A stretch of 64,000 nucleotides of DNA from Calonectria ilicicola. Lineage: Eukaryota > Ascomycota > Sordariomycetes > Hypocreales > Nectriaceae. Positions 47,125 through 58,244 of this stretch are shown piece after piece; positions within the stretch are counted from its first letter, which is position 1, and every line of letters begins with the position of its first letter. Where the stretch lies: contig CP085831.1 in assembly GCA_020809705.1 (NCBI GenBank), positions 4,588,001 through 4,652,000 of the forward strand, written 5' to 3'. The notes below the pieces were generated by a model, which worked only from the letters and a program-made list of their open reading frames with translations, was not told where the DNA came from and did no database searches. Position numbers and translations under genes: made by a program.

Positions 47125-47913
47125 TTAAGGAGTAGAAGAGGTTAACGTAGCTGTAATCGCTCTCGGCTGCAGGTTATTCTTCGTCTCATCTGTCACAAGA
47201 GACCCCTTTCCCTCAATTGCCTTGATTTTCATCTCCTCTTCCAGTGTACGTGGTCCAAAAACCTTAGTGCCCCAATGAGCGCGCCTTCTCATCTTTCTTC
47301 TATTCTTCTTTTTCTTCTTAGGCGGCAGGAGAGTAGAATCGGCTAGTGCAGCAGGAGCATCGGGCTGGTCAACTGAAGATGGCTCCATCGCACCGGTAAT
47401 AAGAGAGGTGTTGTTGGCATGATCTGCACCAAGATTCAGAGAGTCGACAAGTCCAACCAGTGCCATTTCATCGACATTTTTGGTGATGGTCGATGGAGAC
47501 GCGTCGCCAAGCAACTGCTCGGCTCGGTCAGCAGCATTTGCCAGTCTCCCATCTGCCGCATCCTGCTCGCAAGGGGTTTTGCTGCTTTTTGCGTTTCTGG
47601 TTTTCGGCTTGCGCTTTAGCAAGCCGTGACGATCACGAAGGTGTGCTATGAGTGCGCCTAGATACGCAAACTCGCGCCTACAGTCCGGGCACCAAGCCAC
47701 CTGTTTGCCACTTGCATTGGTGGTAGAATAGTAGCTCAAAGAATTGTGGAGAAGTGCATACTTGGTGTGGTTTTCTAGCTGCTTTGGAGTATTGAAGGCA
47801 AGCCCGCATACCTCATGGCATCTGTACTCGTGTGTCGAAGCTCGACGATGATAATCTCGCTCCTCTCGCGTTTTGAAGTACTGCGTACAATCACCACAAA
47901 GATGCATATACAT
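47125..47913 (-). CDS. C2H2 zinc-finger protein
   Basis: 262 residues from the ATG at 47913 (MYMHLCGDCTQYFKTREERD). Three finger-like modules are visible: CGDCTQYFKTREERDYHRRA, CHEVCGLAFNTPKQLENH and CPDCRREFAYLGALIAHL with DRH. The spacing is C-x2-C-x12-H for the classical ones. A disordered middle is followed by a strongly basic patch (KKKKKNRRKMRRRAH) that probably acts as a nuclear localisation signal. No introns. Likely nuclear; DNA or RNA targets are unknown. It is convergent with the alpha-galactosidase, 88 bases apart. Confidence 0.75.
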   Translation of the reverse strand: MYMHLCGDCTQYFKTREERDYHRRASTHEYRCHEVCGLAFNTPKQLENHTKYALLHNSLSYYSTTNASGKQVAWCPDCRREFAYLGALIAHLRDRHGLLKRKPKTRNAKSSKTPCEQDAADGRLANAADRAEQLLGDASPSTITKNVDEMALVGLVDSLNLGADHANNTSLITGAMEPSSVDQPDAPAALADSTLLPPKKKKKNRRKMRRRAHWGTKVFGPRTLEEEMKIKAIEGKGSLVTDETKNNLQPRAITATLTSSTP

Positions 47914-49210
47914 GATTACGGAAAAGTGCAGCGCCACGGCGGGTTAAAAAAGAATTCATGAGTAGAGAGGAGAAGAGAGGAAATGATCTTTGTTGTGCCT
48001 ACTCCGTATTTAATTTCCCCATCCCCAAAAAAGCAACGAGCGCTGTTTCATCGGATGCTACCTGGTCACTAGACTAGAGGCCACGATCACAATATCGCAC
48101 CGAGAAAAGCTGCACAGCTACGCAGATACTATCAGTAACAAGTCCTATACTTTTATCCGTAATTTTCCAAATTCGAATAGTGTTAGATGTACTGTTTCAG
48201 GGCAAAAGCCATTCGTGATTACATAGATTTAATTTGGATTGCATTGATCATGTGACTGATTAGATAAGTGAAGCTTGTAATCTCCAAACTTTAAAGCGAT
48301 CAAGAGTAGATCAAGTAGTGTGAATTCATCTGGCCATCAGATGGCCATTTTCTCCTTAATGCCACGGGCTATAATCTCAAATTAAATAGCTTGCGTTGTA
48401 TAACAATTTGGGCACGCTCTGCCCTGGCATTGGGTGGGGTTATAGGTCTATAGGGTACGGATACCAGATATATTCTTACCAACTTTTTTGCCAGTAATAA
48501 TTTCTACAAGACTCTCTTATGGTACTAAATGGCGCGAAATAACACTAGAAGTGTTTAGATGTTCTATTTCTTGTGATTGGCCTTGTATTGCCATGACTGA
48601 GCATATGATGCAACGACTGCTAGTAGCCGGATATTATGCCAGATTACCCGACACTGAGCAACGTGTAATACTGAATTAAAAGACTCCTACAATTTCCCAC
48701 CTTTTCTGGGAAAAGATTTTTGCGCGTACTGTCAGCCGCAGTTGTTGTGTTGGAGTCTACTGCAAAAGTGAACTGAACTGACTGTTCCACTCATGCGTCA
48801 CGGTACGTTACAATGGTGGCTAATATTTGCTTCCTACACGTGATAACGGGTGGCCGTCGCTAAAGTTTAAATGGTAGGAGGATAAGTAGGTTGGAATCCT
48901 GACTCCTTCTGAATGGCCGAATGCGGCATGACGTTATCCTTTAACGGCACTGAGCGACCTCGTTCAAATTAATCCGACCCCATAATTTAGCGACAGCCGT
49001 TTGTGAGGCAAAGTGCCAGGGGCCTGGTACCCGACTAGACCGAAATAGGAGTTGCTTTGTTCTGCGCTGATTGGTCAACTCTGGCTAAGAATAGGATCTG
49101 CCCAAGAAGTGAGACGGCTATAACAATTCCTCTGGATAGATTTAAAAAAGGATATCCCCTCGATGGGAAAGTGAATTGCCATCTTTCTCTCATTCAGAAT
49201 TTTCCCTCTT
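47914..49210. other. Divergent intergenic region
   Basis: About 1.3 kb between the zinc-finger gene and the bZIP gene. The open frame at 48488-48679 has no domain. Long promoters are usual for fungal transcription-factor genes. No repeats are recognised. Confidence 0.4.
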
Positions 49211-50011
49211 ATGCTCAACTCGTTGTCATTCTCTACAGCTGCTACTTCACCAATGGAGCCTGCTTCAGGGATGGCATATGAACCGCCACTGACTCCACAA
49301 AGCCCAACCACGTCCACAAACTCCTTTTATTCGCCTTACATATTTGCAGGTGAGAGCTCTACGCCGTCTGTCAAAGTCATATCTGGATTAGTAAGCTTCT
49401 GCGGCCCGACAACCCGAGCCACAATCACATGTTGACCGAATTATAGGACGTTGAATATGCCGGCTATCAAGCCCTTGATTTGAGTGCGACCAGACCGTTG
49501 GATGGCAATGGCAGCTTAGTGGCTGGTGTGCCAACGGATGGCACATTACGAGACGGGATGGATCCCCACCTGAGCACAGCCATTATCCAGAACGCTAAGA
49601 ACGTACGGAGCCCGTCTGTCTGGGTCCCTTGTCATTTCTTTCAGGTGCTAACCCGGATAATAGAGACGCCGTGTTCAGAACAGGGAAGCCCAACGCCGGT
49701 TCCGCGACCGCAAGGATCAATTGAACAAGACGCTCCAGCAGAAGACTGACGATCTTCGCTCAGAGTATGAGGCGCTTCATGATGAGCACACTAGAAGTAA
49801 CGCCGAAGTCTCACGGCTTCAGAGGGAGAACGATGCGCTGCGCTGCGAAGTCAAGGGCCTCCGGCAACAGCAACGCCTGATGTTGACTGTGCTGCGACTG
49901 TCACAACGAAACTCGCAGTTACCAGGGGATGCGGGATTTTTAGACGACATCCAGAGCTGCTGCTGTTCTGGCGACTTGGATGGTGATCCCCCACTCCACA
50001 GCTCGGGTTAG
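49211..50011 (+). CDS. bZIP transcription factor, YAP/AP-1-like
   Basis: Exons 49211-49390, 49447-49602 and 49664-50011 join in phase 0 at both introns (GTAAGC..TTATAG; GTACGG..AATAG) to give 227 residues. The basic region begins at residue 113 and reads RRRVQNREAQRRFRDRKDQL, matching the fungal YAP-type signature N-x2-AQR-x-FR. A leucine-zipper-like coiled coil follows (LQQKTDDLRSEYEALHDEHT, then VSRLQRENDALRCEV). A CCC cysteine cluster (IQSCCCSGD) is near the C-terminus; YAP factors often use C-terminal cysteines for redox sensing, but it is not the classical c-CRD. Nuclear stress-response regulation is likely by family only. Confidence 0.85.
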
Positions 50012-51710
50012 GTGTTCGTCTTTTGCTTTCTTGATCCCCTCCAAGTCTGGTGGACTGGTGTCTCTGGGTTGATTTGCTACGTTTGGTTGGTTTTAGGGGT
50101 GTCGCCGGTGTACAGTATCGCCTCCCTTTTCACGGTGGCAGCATTGGGTCGCTTCTCAGGGGATAAAATACCGCCCCCTGTCCTGGTGATGAACATTCCA
50201 GGATACGAATGGATGATTTTTATTGATTTTATAGGACAATATACATTTTTTTTCTTCGCTTGAAGTTTGGCCCCAATGGCTGGGGCTAGCGACGCGTTGG
50301 TGACTCCTCGAAGGTGTCTTGCCTCCATTTCTGACACATTGCCAAGATGCACACACGTTATCGCTACAGTTGTCATGAGCAATGCAGATCTAGGCTTGCC
50401 ACCCGAGCGATCTCATTTGTCGCTGGCAGACATTTGTCGAAATCACCAATATCCGCAGGATCCGAGTGACCGGCAAGTCCCGGGCCTTAGCTTCCAAAGC
50501 GGCAGACTTTCGCAAATGAGAATTTCCCCCGTGTCACGTGATTGATGGTTGGCAGATTGTGTCTCTGCTCCAACCCGAAATCTGGTGTTTTCAGCAATCG
50601 TACATTTGCCACCAGACTCTCGCACGTCCAGATCAGTCCCAAAAAATCAACAATCTGGTCTTTGGACTGTTACGACTTGCACACCCCAAGCACCGAGAAT
50701 CGACGAGACGAAAGCCCGCCCTGAAGCAGAGCCCGGCCGATCGAAACTGCCTAGCCATTGATCCCTAGGCCGACAATGCGGAATCCCCCACGATGAGCTA
50801 GTAAAGACGAATTGTTTACTGTATAAGGCACTGGAGAGGGCGGACGGATGCCTCTATGCACCGCTTACACGCTCCGAAAACACCGCCCAAGCCTATTCAC
50901 GACTGGGGCATTGATACCAATCCAAAACGATGACGAAGGCACTAGGAACTGGCGAGCCTGCCTAATTATTTAGAAAAATTGCTGTGAGGTCCGCAATTCG
51001 CTTATTGAAAACATGCTAGAGCCAAGGCTACTTGAAGCCTTTCCCTTCGTATACGTTGCAAATAGCAGAGTCGATAAATCCCTACCTCCGTCACTGTTGT
51101 AGTAAATCGATCGTCCTTTTTACCTCGACGAGCACGGGCAGCATGAAAATCAAATAGCTTCAAGAATCCATCCCGTTGTGGCCTGATACGTCCCTCGCCC
51201 GAGTCGAATGAATATTGTTGGTTGTATAAGGTGACCAGCCCACAAGCGTTACGCCAAGTCGCTCTTCTCCTCGCCGTGAGAAACCAAGCAACTCCTATAT
51301 CAGATGGCTAGGTTTTTTTAGTAACCAAAGGAACGAACCACTGGAGACTCCTCAATATTAGGCTGGCTAGTCGGCAGAAACAACGCACGATGACCAAACC
51401 AACCGCCTGGTTGTTATGGAGAGGCTGTGGCTACCGTTGGTCCTTTTAGACGCAAATCCAACTACTAGGTTATCGTATCGACTAACGTTACTGCTGAATA
51501 CTTTGCTATAACTATGTAGTCCTTGGGACACTAGTGGACTTCTAACCGGGTTTCTCGAACGGACACTACTATAAAACCGATGATGTGGGGGTGACTGCCC
51601 CCTTGGATGGGGTGGCGGATGAAGATCAAAGAAAGGTAACAACTCTGCTTCTGGATAAGGTAATGACATTAAGCACGCACCATTAGGCTCCCAGCAGTGC
51701 GTGCATCACT
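50012..51710. other. Long intergenic region
   Basis: About 1.7 kb downstream of the bZIP gene. The open frame 50012-50263 starts right after the bZIP stop and is hydrophobic but probably part of the 3' UTR. Frames at 50267-50768 and 51367-51669 lack domains. Confidence 0.4.
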
Positions 51711-53411
51711 TTACCACAATTTCGCTGCACTGTACATCCTCTTGTAATGGTGTTCCACTGCCGAGTCTACCCATGCAAACGTCCGAAGCAGCGCTAGCAA
51801 ATCATCCAAGCCGTTTAGTTTCAGATCACGGCAAAGTCTCTTGAATAAGCCCAACGCTTGTCCAACAGAGTTTGTGTCTAGCGCAATCAGCGCAACACTG
51901 GTACACCACAGTAATAAAGGCCCCGAAACGCCTTGATCATCCAGTAATCGAAGCTTGAGCAATAGAGGCCGTAGAAGTGGGCCCCTTATGATTGTAGATC
52001 GCGGAATTGGGAATGTGACGTGATTGGCATACAGCAACAACGCAAGCCGACATGTCAAATATAGCTCTCGGGATGATTCGATAGCAGCTGCTGACTGAGC
52101 CGTTTGCTGTAGAATTTGTTCCGTGGCATCATGCTCGTCTGGTGACGAGAACAGGTTGTAGTGCACAAAATTTCTGCTATCGCCTAAGAGATCTAGAGCT
52201 TCTGGGCTGCAAAGCTCCTTTGTGTAGTATTGTAGCACACGTGATAGCTGTCCGATCTGAGAAAATACAGTAATAAGTTCTCGGTGTACTGGAGGATCCA
52301 TCTGGAGCAGCGCCTCAAAACCAGACCCAGCTGTGTCCTGGGCAAATTGCGAAGAGAATGGCGTAAATAATACCAGCGGCTCTTCTAAGAATAGCCTTTT
52401 GCCGTCGACTCCCAGACACGGATAAATTGGTTTCCGAAGAGTATGTGCCGCGTTCATGATGTCAGATATGGACAGCAACCACGCAAGGGCAAATGTTTGG
52501 AGGGCTTCGACTCCACCAAATCTCCCAAGAAGATCTTGGATGACGGTCCAATGTAGAGCGTGATAATCGCGACTACCATAGAGATCTAGGGCGTGTAGGC
52601 TAGTGAAAGGAGGACTGAAAGGGCTCGGGTCGCGATATAATCGCGTGCCGTGTGTATCATTCACGGCGAGGAAGAGAATGCACATGATAAGGCTGTCGAT
52701 AGGTGTAGTGCCATCGTATTTAGCCACTTCTTCTCGCAGGCATTCAAGGGCGAGCCCCTTTAACCGGAATTGTTCCTTTGACCCAACTTGATGCACTGGG
52801 CCACCATACGTCAGACGTAAAACGTCCTGGTGATAGGCCGATGACCAGAGCACAGCGTACAATTTTACCTTGTCGTCAAACGGAAACACCCATAATTGAT
52901 AAACTTTGGATGTATAGCCCATTGGGCGGAAGTTTGGCCAGATTGCGGTACTGGCAAAGTTCAAAATCTCCTGTATCCTTAGCTGGGAGGTTGCATCGTT
53001 GATAGGGATCATAGGGTTAAAACTGCCAGATCCCACATCCCACGCTTGGAGAAGGGGAGCATGGCTTTGCAAAGGTCGCGGTTTTCCACAGAAAGCACAG
53101 AGCTGACCTTGCCCTGGCCTTCTAGGCTCAGACTCCTTGGGCCTGATGGTTTGGTACCCCGCGTGTTGCGATTGTAGATGAGATTGCACTGTCAAGAGTG
53201 GAGGTTGCTCATAACAGGTGCAACTAGCAAACGTCTCACCCTTCATTAGTGCTTCTCGTTCAACCGCCGCATTCTGCCTTTGCTCCGTCTTTTTCTTGCG
53301 GTGGGCTTGCTGAAAAAGCTTGGACCGAATTGCGCCTTTCTTGTCCATTAGCGCCGGCCCGCCGACAAAAATGAACTGGCCCTGTTGTCCATTTTTTGGC
53401 TTCAACTGCAT
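51711..53411 (-). CDS. Fungal transcription-factor-domain protein (Fungal_trans_2-like)
   Basis: Intronless, 566 residues, starting MQLKPKNGQQGQFIFVGGPA. The N-terminal FIFVGGPALMDKKGAIRS and basic RKKKTEQRQN are the usual opening of the large fungal family that carries the Fungal_trans_2 regulatory domain without a typical zinc cluster at the very N-terminus. A cysteine pair (LCAFCGK) lies near residue 110. The rest is almost all helical (for example TPIDSLIMCILFLAVNDTHG and FGGVEALQTFALAWLLSISD), as expected of this regulator domain. DNA-binding targets are unknown. No frame damage is seen. Confidence 0.78.
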   Translation of the reverse strand: MQLKPKNGQQGQFIFVGGPALMDKKGAIRSKLFQQAHRKKKTEQRQNAAVEREALMKGETFASCTCYEQPPLLTVQSHLQSQHAGYQTIRPKESEPRRPGQGQLCAFCGKPRPLQSHAPLLQAWDVGSGSFNPMIPINDATSQLRIQEILNFASTAIWPNFRPMGYTSKVYQLWVFPFDDKVKLYAVLWSSAYHQDVLRLTYGGPVHQVGSKEQFRLKGLALECLREEVAKYDGTTPIDSLIMCILFLAVNDTHGTRLYRDPSPFSPPFTSLHALDLYGSRDYHALHWTVIQDLLGRFGGVEALQTFALAWLLSISDIMNAAHTLRKPIYPCLGVDGKRLFLEEPLVLFTPFSSQFAQDTAGSGFEALLQMDPPVHRELITVFSQIGQLSRVLQYYTKELCSPEALDLLGDSRNFVHYNLFSSPDEHDATEQILQQTAQSAAAIESSRELYLTCRLALLLYANHVTFPIPRSTIIRGPLLRPLLLKLRLLDDQGVSGPLLLWCTSVALIALDTNSVGQALGLFKRLCRDLKLNGLDDLLALLRTFAWVDSAVEHHYKRMYSAAKLW

Positions 53412-54410
53412 TTGGAGTGAATTGTGCCCACTTTAAGAAAACTCAAACTTGAGTGCACAAGGCGTCGCTCGCTTGGTGATGCTGCAATGTTCAAGGTGTA
53501 GGGGGTTGATGCCTATTTGCGGTGAGTATTTTTTTCCTTCCTGGGCTTAAATTGGGCGCTACCGCGGGAATAACAGTCAATCCCAAAGTTTATTTCTATC
53601 AACAGAAACTATTTGGAATTCTAGCCCCGAAACTTCGAGAAGTGAGCGCAATGTGGTGGGTGGGGTGGGGCTGCTAGACGAACGCACGCTATACCCCCAA
53701 AAGACAGCAATTTACATCTTGGCATCTGTTTTTGGCTGGCGAAGCACGGCCATATTCCTCGTTCTGGAAAGGAGATAGCGAGAGATAATGCACATTGATG
53801 CCAGTTATGTATACCTGGACAAGCATTCAAGAATACTGTATGCTAGGGCAAACATGCTCAATCCAGTAGGAGGAGTGTTTGATTTCTTATTAAACGAGAT
53901 GATCAAGTGGTAAAATTACCCAAGAACAAACAGAGCTGAGAGAAACCCGATTTGAACAGTTGTGATGTGTTTTATTATGACACGTTCGTATCAAAATAAT
54001 GTGAAATGCAACCAACCTGAATCAGACCCCTTCCAGATTCGGCCTGAAAGAGTATACAGGTTAGGTATAATGCCAGTGTGCCTAAATGGTTCCATTAAAC
54101 GTTGATTATCCCTCTTCAGTCCCATTTCATCAACCAGCAGCCCAAAATACCAGCCCCTGAAAACGAGACCATCAAAATCATGGCTTTTATATAACGTGGC
54201 TCGTCCCCAGGAGAAAAGAAGTAAGGACTCCAAATGTTGCCAAATTGTGACATCAAATTGATGATGGCAGTGGCACAATCTCTCTTTTCCGGCGTTTGGC
54301 TGACTGATGACGCGGCCCAGCTGTATATAATTGAGTTTGTAGCAAAACATCTGGATATATATAAGAATGAGGAGGTATAGCGAGCGAGGACGTTGTGAAA
54401 TTCTTTCTAC
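53412..54410. other. Intergenic region
   Basis: About 1 kb between same-strand genes. The frames at 53621-53830 and 53991-54350 show no domain or splice support. A TATATATA run lies at 54354-54361. Confidence 0.4.
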
Positions 54411-56230
54411 TCAATCACTGTCAATATCGAGCTTAGATATGATAGATTCAAGCTCTTCGATGACCCCATCGTATATTGCTTCCTGTAACCGAGGTTTGGT
54501 CAGATCTGATCCGTAACCAAAATCGCATCGTAGACACTTTTGTATTATGTCCCGATATCTGGGACCAAGTGAAGATGCCTTTAGCGCCATCTTTCGGACT
54601 GTTAACACGTCACCTGGCTCCAACTTGATGTCGGTGCTGATTTGTAAGAGAGCGACGCCCAGACTATGCAGAGCAATGTTACTAATGCCGCAAAATAGAA
54701 GCTCGTCCTCCGATGCCTCCGACAAAGATCCCTCAGCAGGTTTCGCTATAATTCCCTCCATAGACCCCAAGCCTTGTCCTATTACCTCAGACCCAACATG
54801 AAGGGTGCGTAGTGACTCCGGAATTGCTTGTCCATCATTTCGAAAGAATGCCAAATCTCGAAGGCGCCAACAATCTCTTAACCAAGGCGTTGAGTGGAAC
54901 TTGAGCAATGTTGTTGCGAGTAAACGCGCTATCTTAAATTTGTGCACCAAAGAGAAGGAATTGTCAGCCAGAAACTCGACCATTTCGTCCATCCGAATGA
55001 TATTATTTTCAGGCTCCGAGGCAAACGCTTCATTTTGTGCGGGGTAGAATGAATGCCTATACCCTTCTTTTGGGCTTGAGTCCAAATGACCCAAGCAAGT
55101 CGATCCAAGAGTTGTGAAGGATTGCGGGGAATGCTGAGTCAATACTTGACAAATATCCTTTGAGAGCTGGAGGTTGTCTGAAATAGACTGCTGTATACAG
55201 GCAGTACTAGAACACGAAGAGGAAATTCCAGATAGTAAAACGCTATCATCTTCGAATCTTACAACTTTGCGTCTTTTTCGAGGACCGGTGGTCCCGCTGT
55301 TGGTGGGAGTCGACAACACCACACATGCGGTGGGCTGTTTGGCAGAATCTAGAGCCTGCGAACGTACCTCCAGCGAAATGAGACGAGAATGGAGCTGGCT
55401 GGAAGCCTGGAAATGACAGACAATAGCTAACTGCATTTTGATATCGTCGTTGCAGTGATCGGCCTCAACGAACAGCTTGACAATATGTGCGGTATGTCCC
55501 GGCTGACCACAATCCCATGTCTCCACCAATGCTCCATGGAGTGCCTTTGATGCACGCTGAAGACGTCTAATTTCGGACATTCCCTGAAGATTTTGCATCT
55601 TTTTCTTCTTCGTGAAGCTCGAACTTCTGTTTCGAAGCTCGTTAAGTTGTTCTCTGAGACCTTTTAACTCATTGTTATGAGATGTCAAATTTTGTATATC
55701 AGCATCATAGTCACTAATTTTATAGGAAAATTTGACGCGACCTTTGAGTCTTTCTATTGTTTCTTTCATCTTCTCGCCCTGGAGAATTGTCAGAGGTGCG
55801 TATATATCCCAAACTATGGAGATGAACATACTTCTTCTTGAAGCCCCGTCAATATGTCGAAACAGTCAAGATGCCGATTAAACTCTTCAAGACTTTTCCG
55901 GATTTCACGAACAACATCAAGGAAAGTCTCAAAGCTATCTTTCAAATAGTCTTGAAATGCTCCATCAAGGTCAACGTCATCCCACCTTTCATGTTCAACA
56001 TCTGAGATCATGGCTGAAGCAAGTGCATCATCCCCGACCACCAGCTGCAGAATGATCTGGCATTCGTTTTTGAAAACCAACCTCTGGATCTTTATTCGAT
56101 GTTGAATGCGACCGATCTCTTTGGCACACTTTTTGAAACTCTTCAGTTTTGAGGCAATGCAACGGTATGTTTTTATAGCCCCACCGATGAGTGGAACAAC
56201 ACCGAGGACGCCTAGAGCTAACTCTGCCAT
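54411..56230 (-). CDS. DUF7580-like fungal protein
   Basis: Two exons, 56230-55832 and 55778-54411, join in phase 0 (GTATGT..CTCCAG) giving 588 residues. The start MAELALGVLGVVPLIGGAIK and the following helices (RCIASKLKSFKKCAKEIGRI) match the helical N-terminal region of a large fungal family. The basic motif RKRRKVVRFED and the block LLKFHSTPWLRDCWRLRDLA, followed by FFRNDG, are typical of DUF7580 proteins, whose C-terminal half resembles a degenerate kinase lobe. The function is unknown; relatives often sit beside NLR and HET-type genes. The gene appears intact and is divergent from the next gene over 368 bases. Confidence 0.78.
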
Positions 56231-56598
56231 ACTGACTTGATGGGTGACGATGCTAGAATTATCACTTATTTTATGTATGTGCCTTATTGTAATAAAGCGG
56301 GAAAAAAATTTAGGAAATGTAGATGCCTTTCGTCGGGCGGATTGGAGCTGAGTGCTTTGGTGCATGTGGCACGTGATTATGCAGCCACAATCACACCAAT
56401 GTGACAGGCTTTTTCCAAGGCACACTTTTTGCATAGCCATTTAATTTTGAAGCTGAAGAGGAGTTATTATTGGGGCGCAGCAAATTTCAATGGATTTCAA
56501 TCGTCTTGGTCAACATTCCCGTTTTGGTTGAATAAGGACAACCTTTTCCTCCTTCTTAGGGACATCAGTTCGACTGCATCGCCTTTCCGTTTGGACAA
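56231..56598. promoter_or_regulatory. Shared bidirectional promoter region
   Basis: 368 bases separate the start codons of two divergent accessory genes. No open frame of its own is supported. The short distance suggests common control, which is inference. Confidence 0.45.
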
Positions 56599-58244
56599 AT
56601 GGAATCCGTAAAATCCTCGGACGATTACGATCCATTCCTTCGGATTCTACAATGGCAAGTCAATGATGCGATTCCCGATTCCCGAAGCTTTGTGAACCGA
56701 CTGTGCAGCGAATGCCTCAAGGTATTCAAGACTTTAGTTGAAGTATCGTCAGCACAAGGCTTGTTTTCTAAGAAAATCCGAGATGAGTTAAATAATAGCC
56801 GCGAGTCCCTGGTTCTTTGGGCCGATGGGTATGGAGTCATGGATGGAAACCTCGATGAAAAATTGGAAAAGTCACGATCTCTCCAGCATGCGACAATGGA
56901 ACTACTGGTCAAAATTTGCATTGTTCTAACACAGAGTTAGTTTCAAAATTCTGCTGTCCTACGTTCTACAATGCTAACAACCTTTTAGATCTTGAACCGC
57001 AGCTGGAAACCAGTGGCTCCTGCGACATGTCTGAACTTAAAGCCATGATCTCCGAGGGAAAACCAACAATACAATCTACAGACGATTCGGCTACCGAAGT
57101 AAGCGACAGCTGTTTATCTTCAAATCCGGATCCACTAAGCTTGGATGACATTGTGGCAGACTTGAAAACATATACCAGTTGCCTGATGGAGCTGGACCCT
57201 CTAATCCAAAGCCCCATGTCTTCACATCATCTGGACACATGCGAAAAAGAAAGAAATGCATCTTCGGAGTGGATACAATGGACTCCGCATCATAGCTATA
57301 GCCATCGCATTTTTGCTCGATTCCCAAATGCAGACGAAGCACTAATTGACCGGTTTGCGAGAGCAAATTGGAACCGGTTCAAGAAAATTCAGACAGAAAG
57401 ACACCAAGTCACTGTGGAGCAAGACAGCCTCAATTCCGGAGCCGAGTTGGATAAAATCACTCTAAAAGATGGCACCAAGTCTCGTGATTCTGGAATAGGC
57501 TCCTCTACCCATCCAACAAACTCATATGCAGAAACAGTCATGTCGTACAAACAAAGTAATGGTCATTCAGTACGCATACCACCGCTACCTCCACAGGCGA
57601 AAAGCGGTGTTGCTTTTGAGTGTATTGCGTGCGGACGTTCAGTTAAAATAACCCGCAACTCAGAATGGAAGTCAGTTTATAAAAATATTCAAGATGTAAT
57701 CATTGCTAATCGAAGTAGGAAACATATCTACGGTGACCTCAAACCTTGGCTCTGCCACTTTTCCACCTGCAAATTCAGGGATGAATTCTTTGATTCTATC
57801 GAGGATTGGACTCAACATCTAAACATTGACCATGGATTTAATAACGGATGGCAATCTATCGAGTGCCCTCTTTGTCAAGAGCCCACAGGTGATGGCAAAC
57901 GTGTTATCGTTCAGCATTTGTCTTCTCATATGGAAGAGATAAGTCTGGCTTCTCTTCCTGTGATTGTAAGCTCGGGTACGGACTACTCTAACTCGGACTC
58001 TTCGAATGATCCCGGAGATGGGCCTATTTCACCGCCACTCCCATCTTCATCTTTATTTGACCCATTCAATCTAAGACATCATCGCGTTAGATTCAGTGAG
58101 GCTTCGCTAGAGTATGAGAAGAGTAAAAACAGTATTCAGCCAGATTTTAATGTCACGATCAGCACCTTCAAGAATAGCATATGGAACCGTGCACATTATG
58201 GCAATCCAGACTTTCATCCTGAAGAATGGAGCCCTGAGGATTAG
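56599..58244 (+). CDS. Cys/His-rich C2H2-like fungal protein
   Basis: Exons 56599-56935 and 56989-58244 join in phase (GTTAGT..TTTTAG) to give 530 residues, beginning MESVKSSDDYDPFLRILQWQ. The C-terminal third has the Cys/His modules of an abundant Pezizomycotina family: FECIACGRSVKI, then HIYGDLKPWLCHFSTC, WTQHLNIDHGF and IECPLCQEPTGDGKR followed by VQHLSSHMEEISLASLP. A helical N-terminal domain and an acidic, Ser-rich linker precede it. Members are found beside or fused to NLR and ankyrin proteins, so a role in recognition or signalling is possible but unproven. Confidence 0.8.

Noticed and set aside
50012..50263. Hydrophobic open frame directly after the bZIP stop codon
   Set aside because: No domain or family and no start context; most likely 3' UTR.
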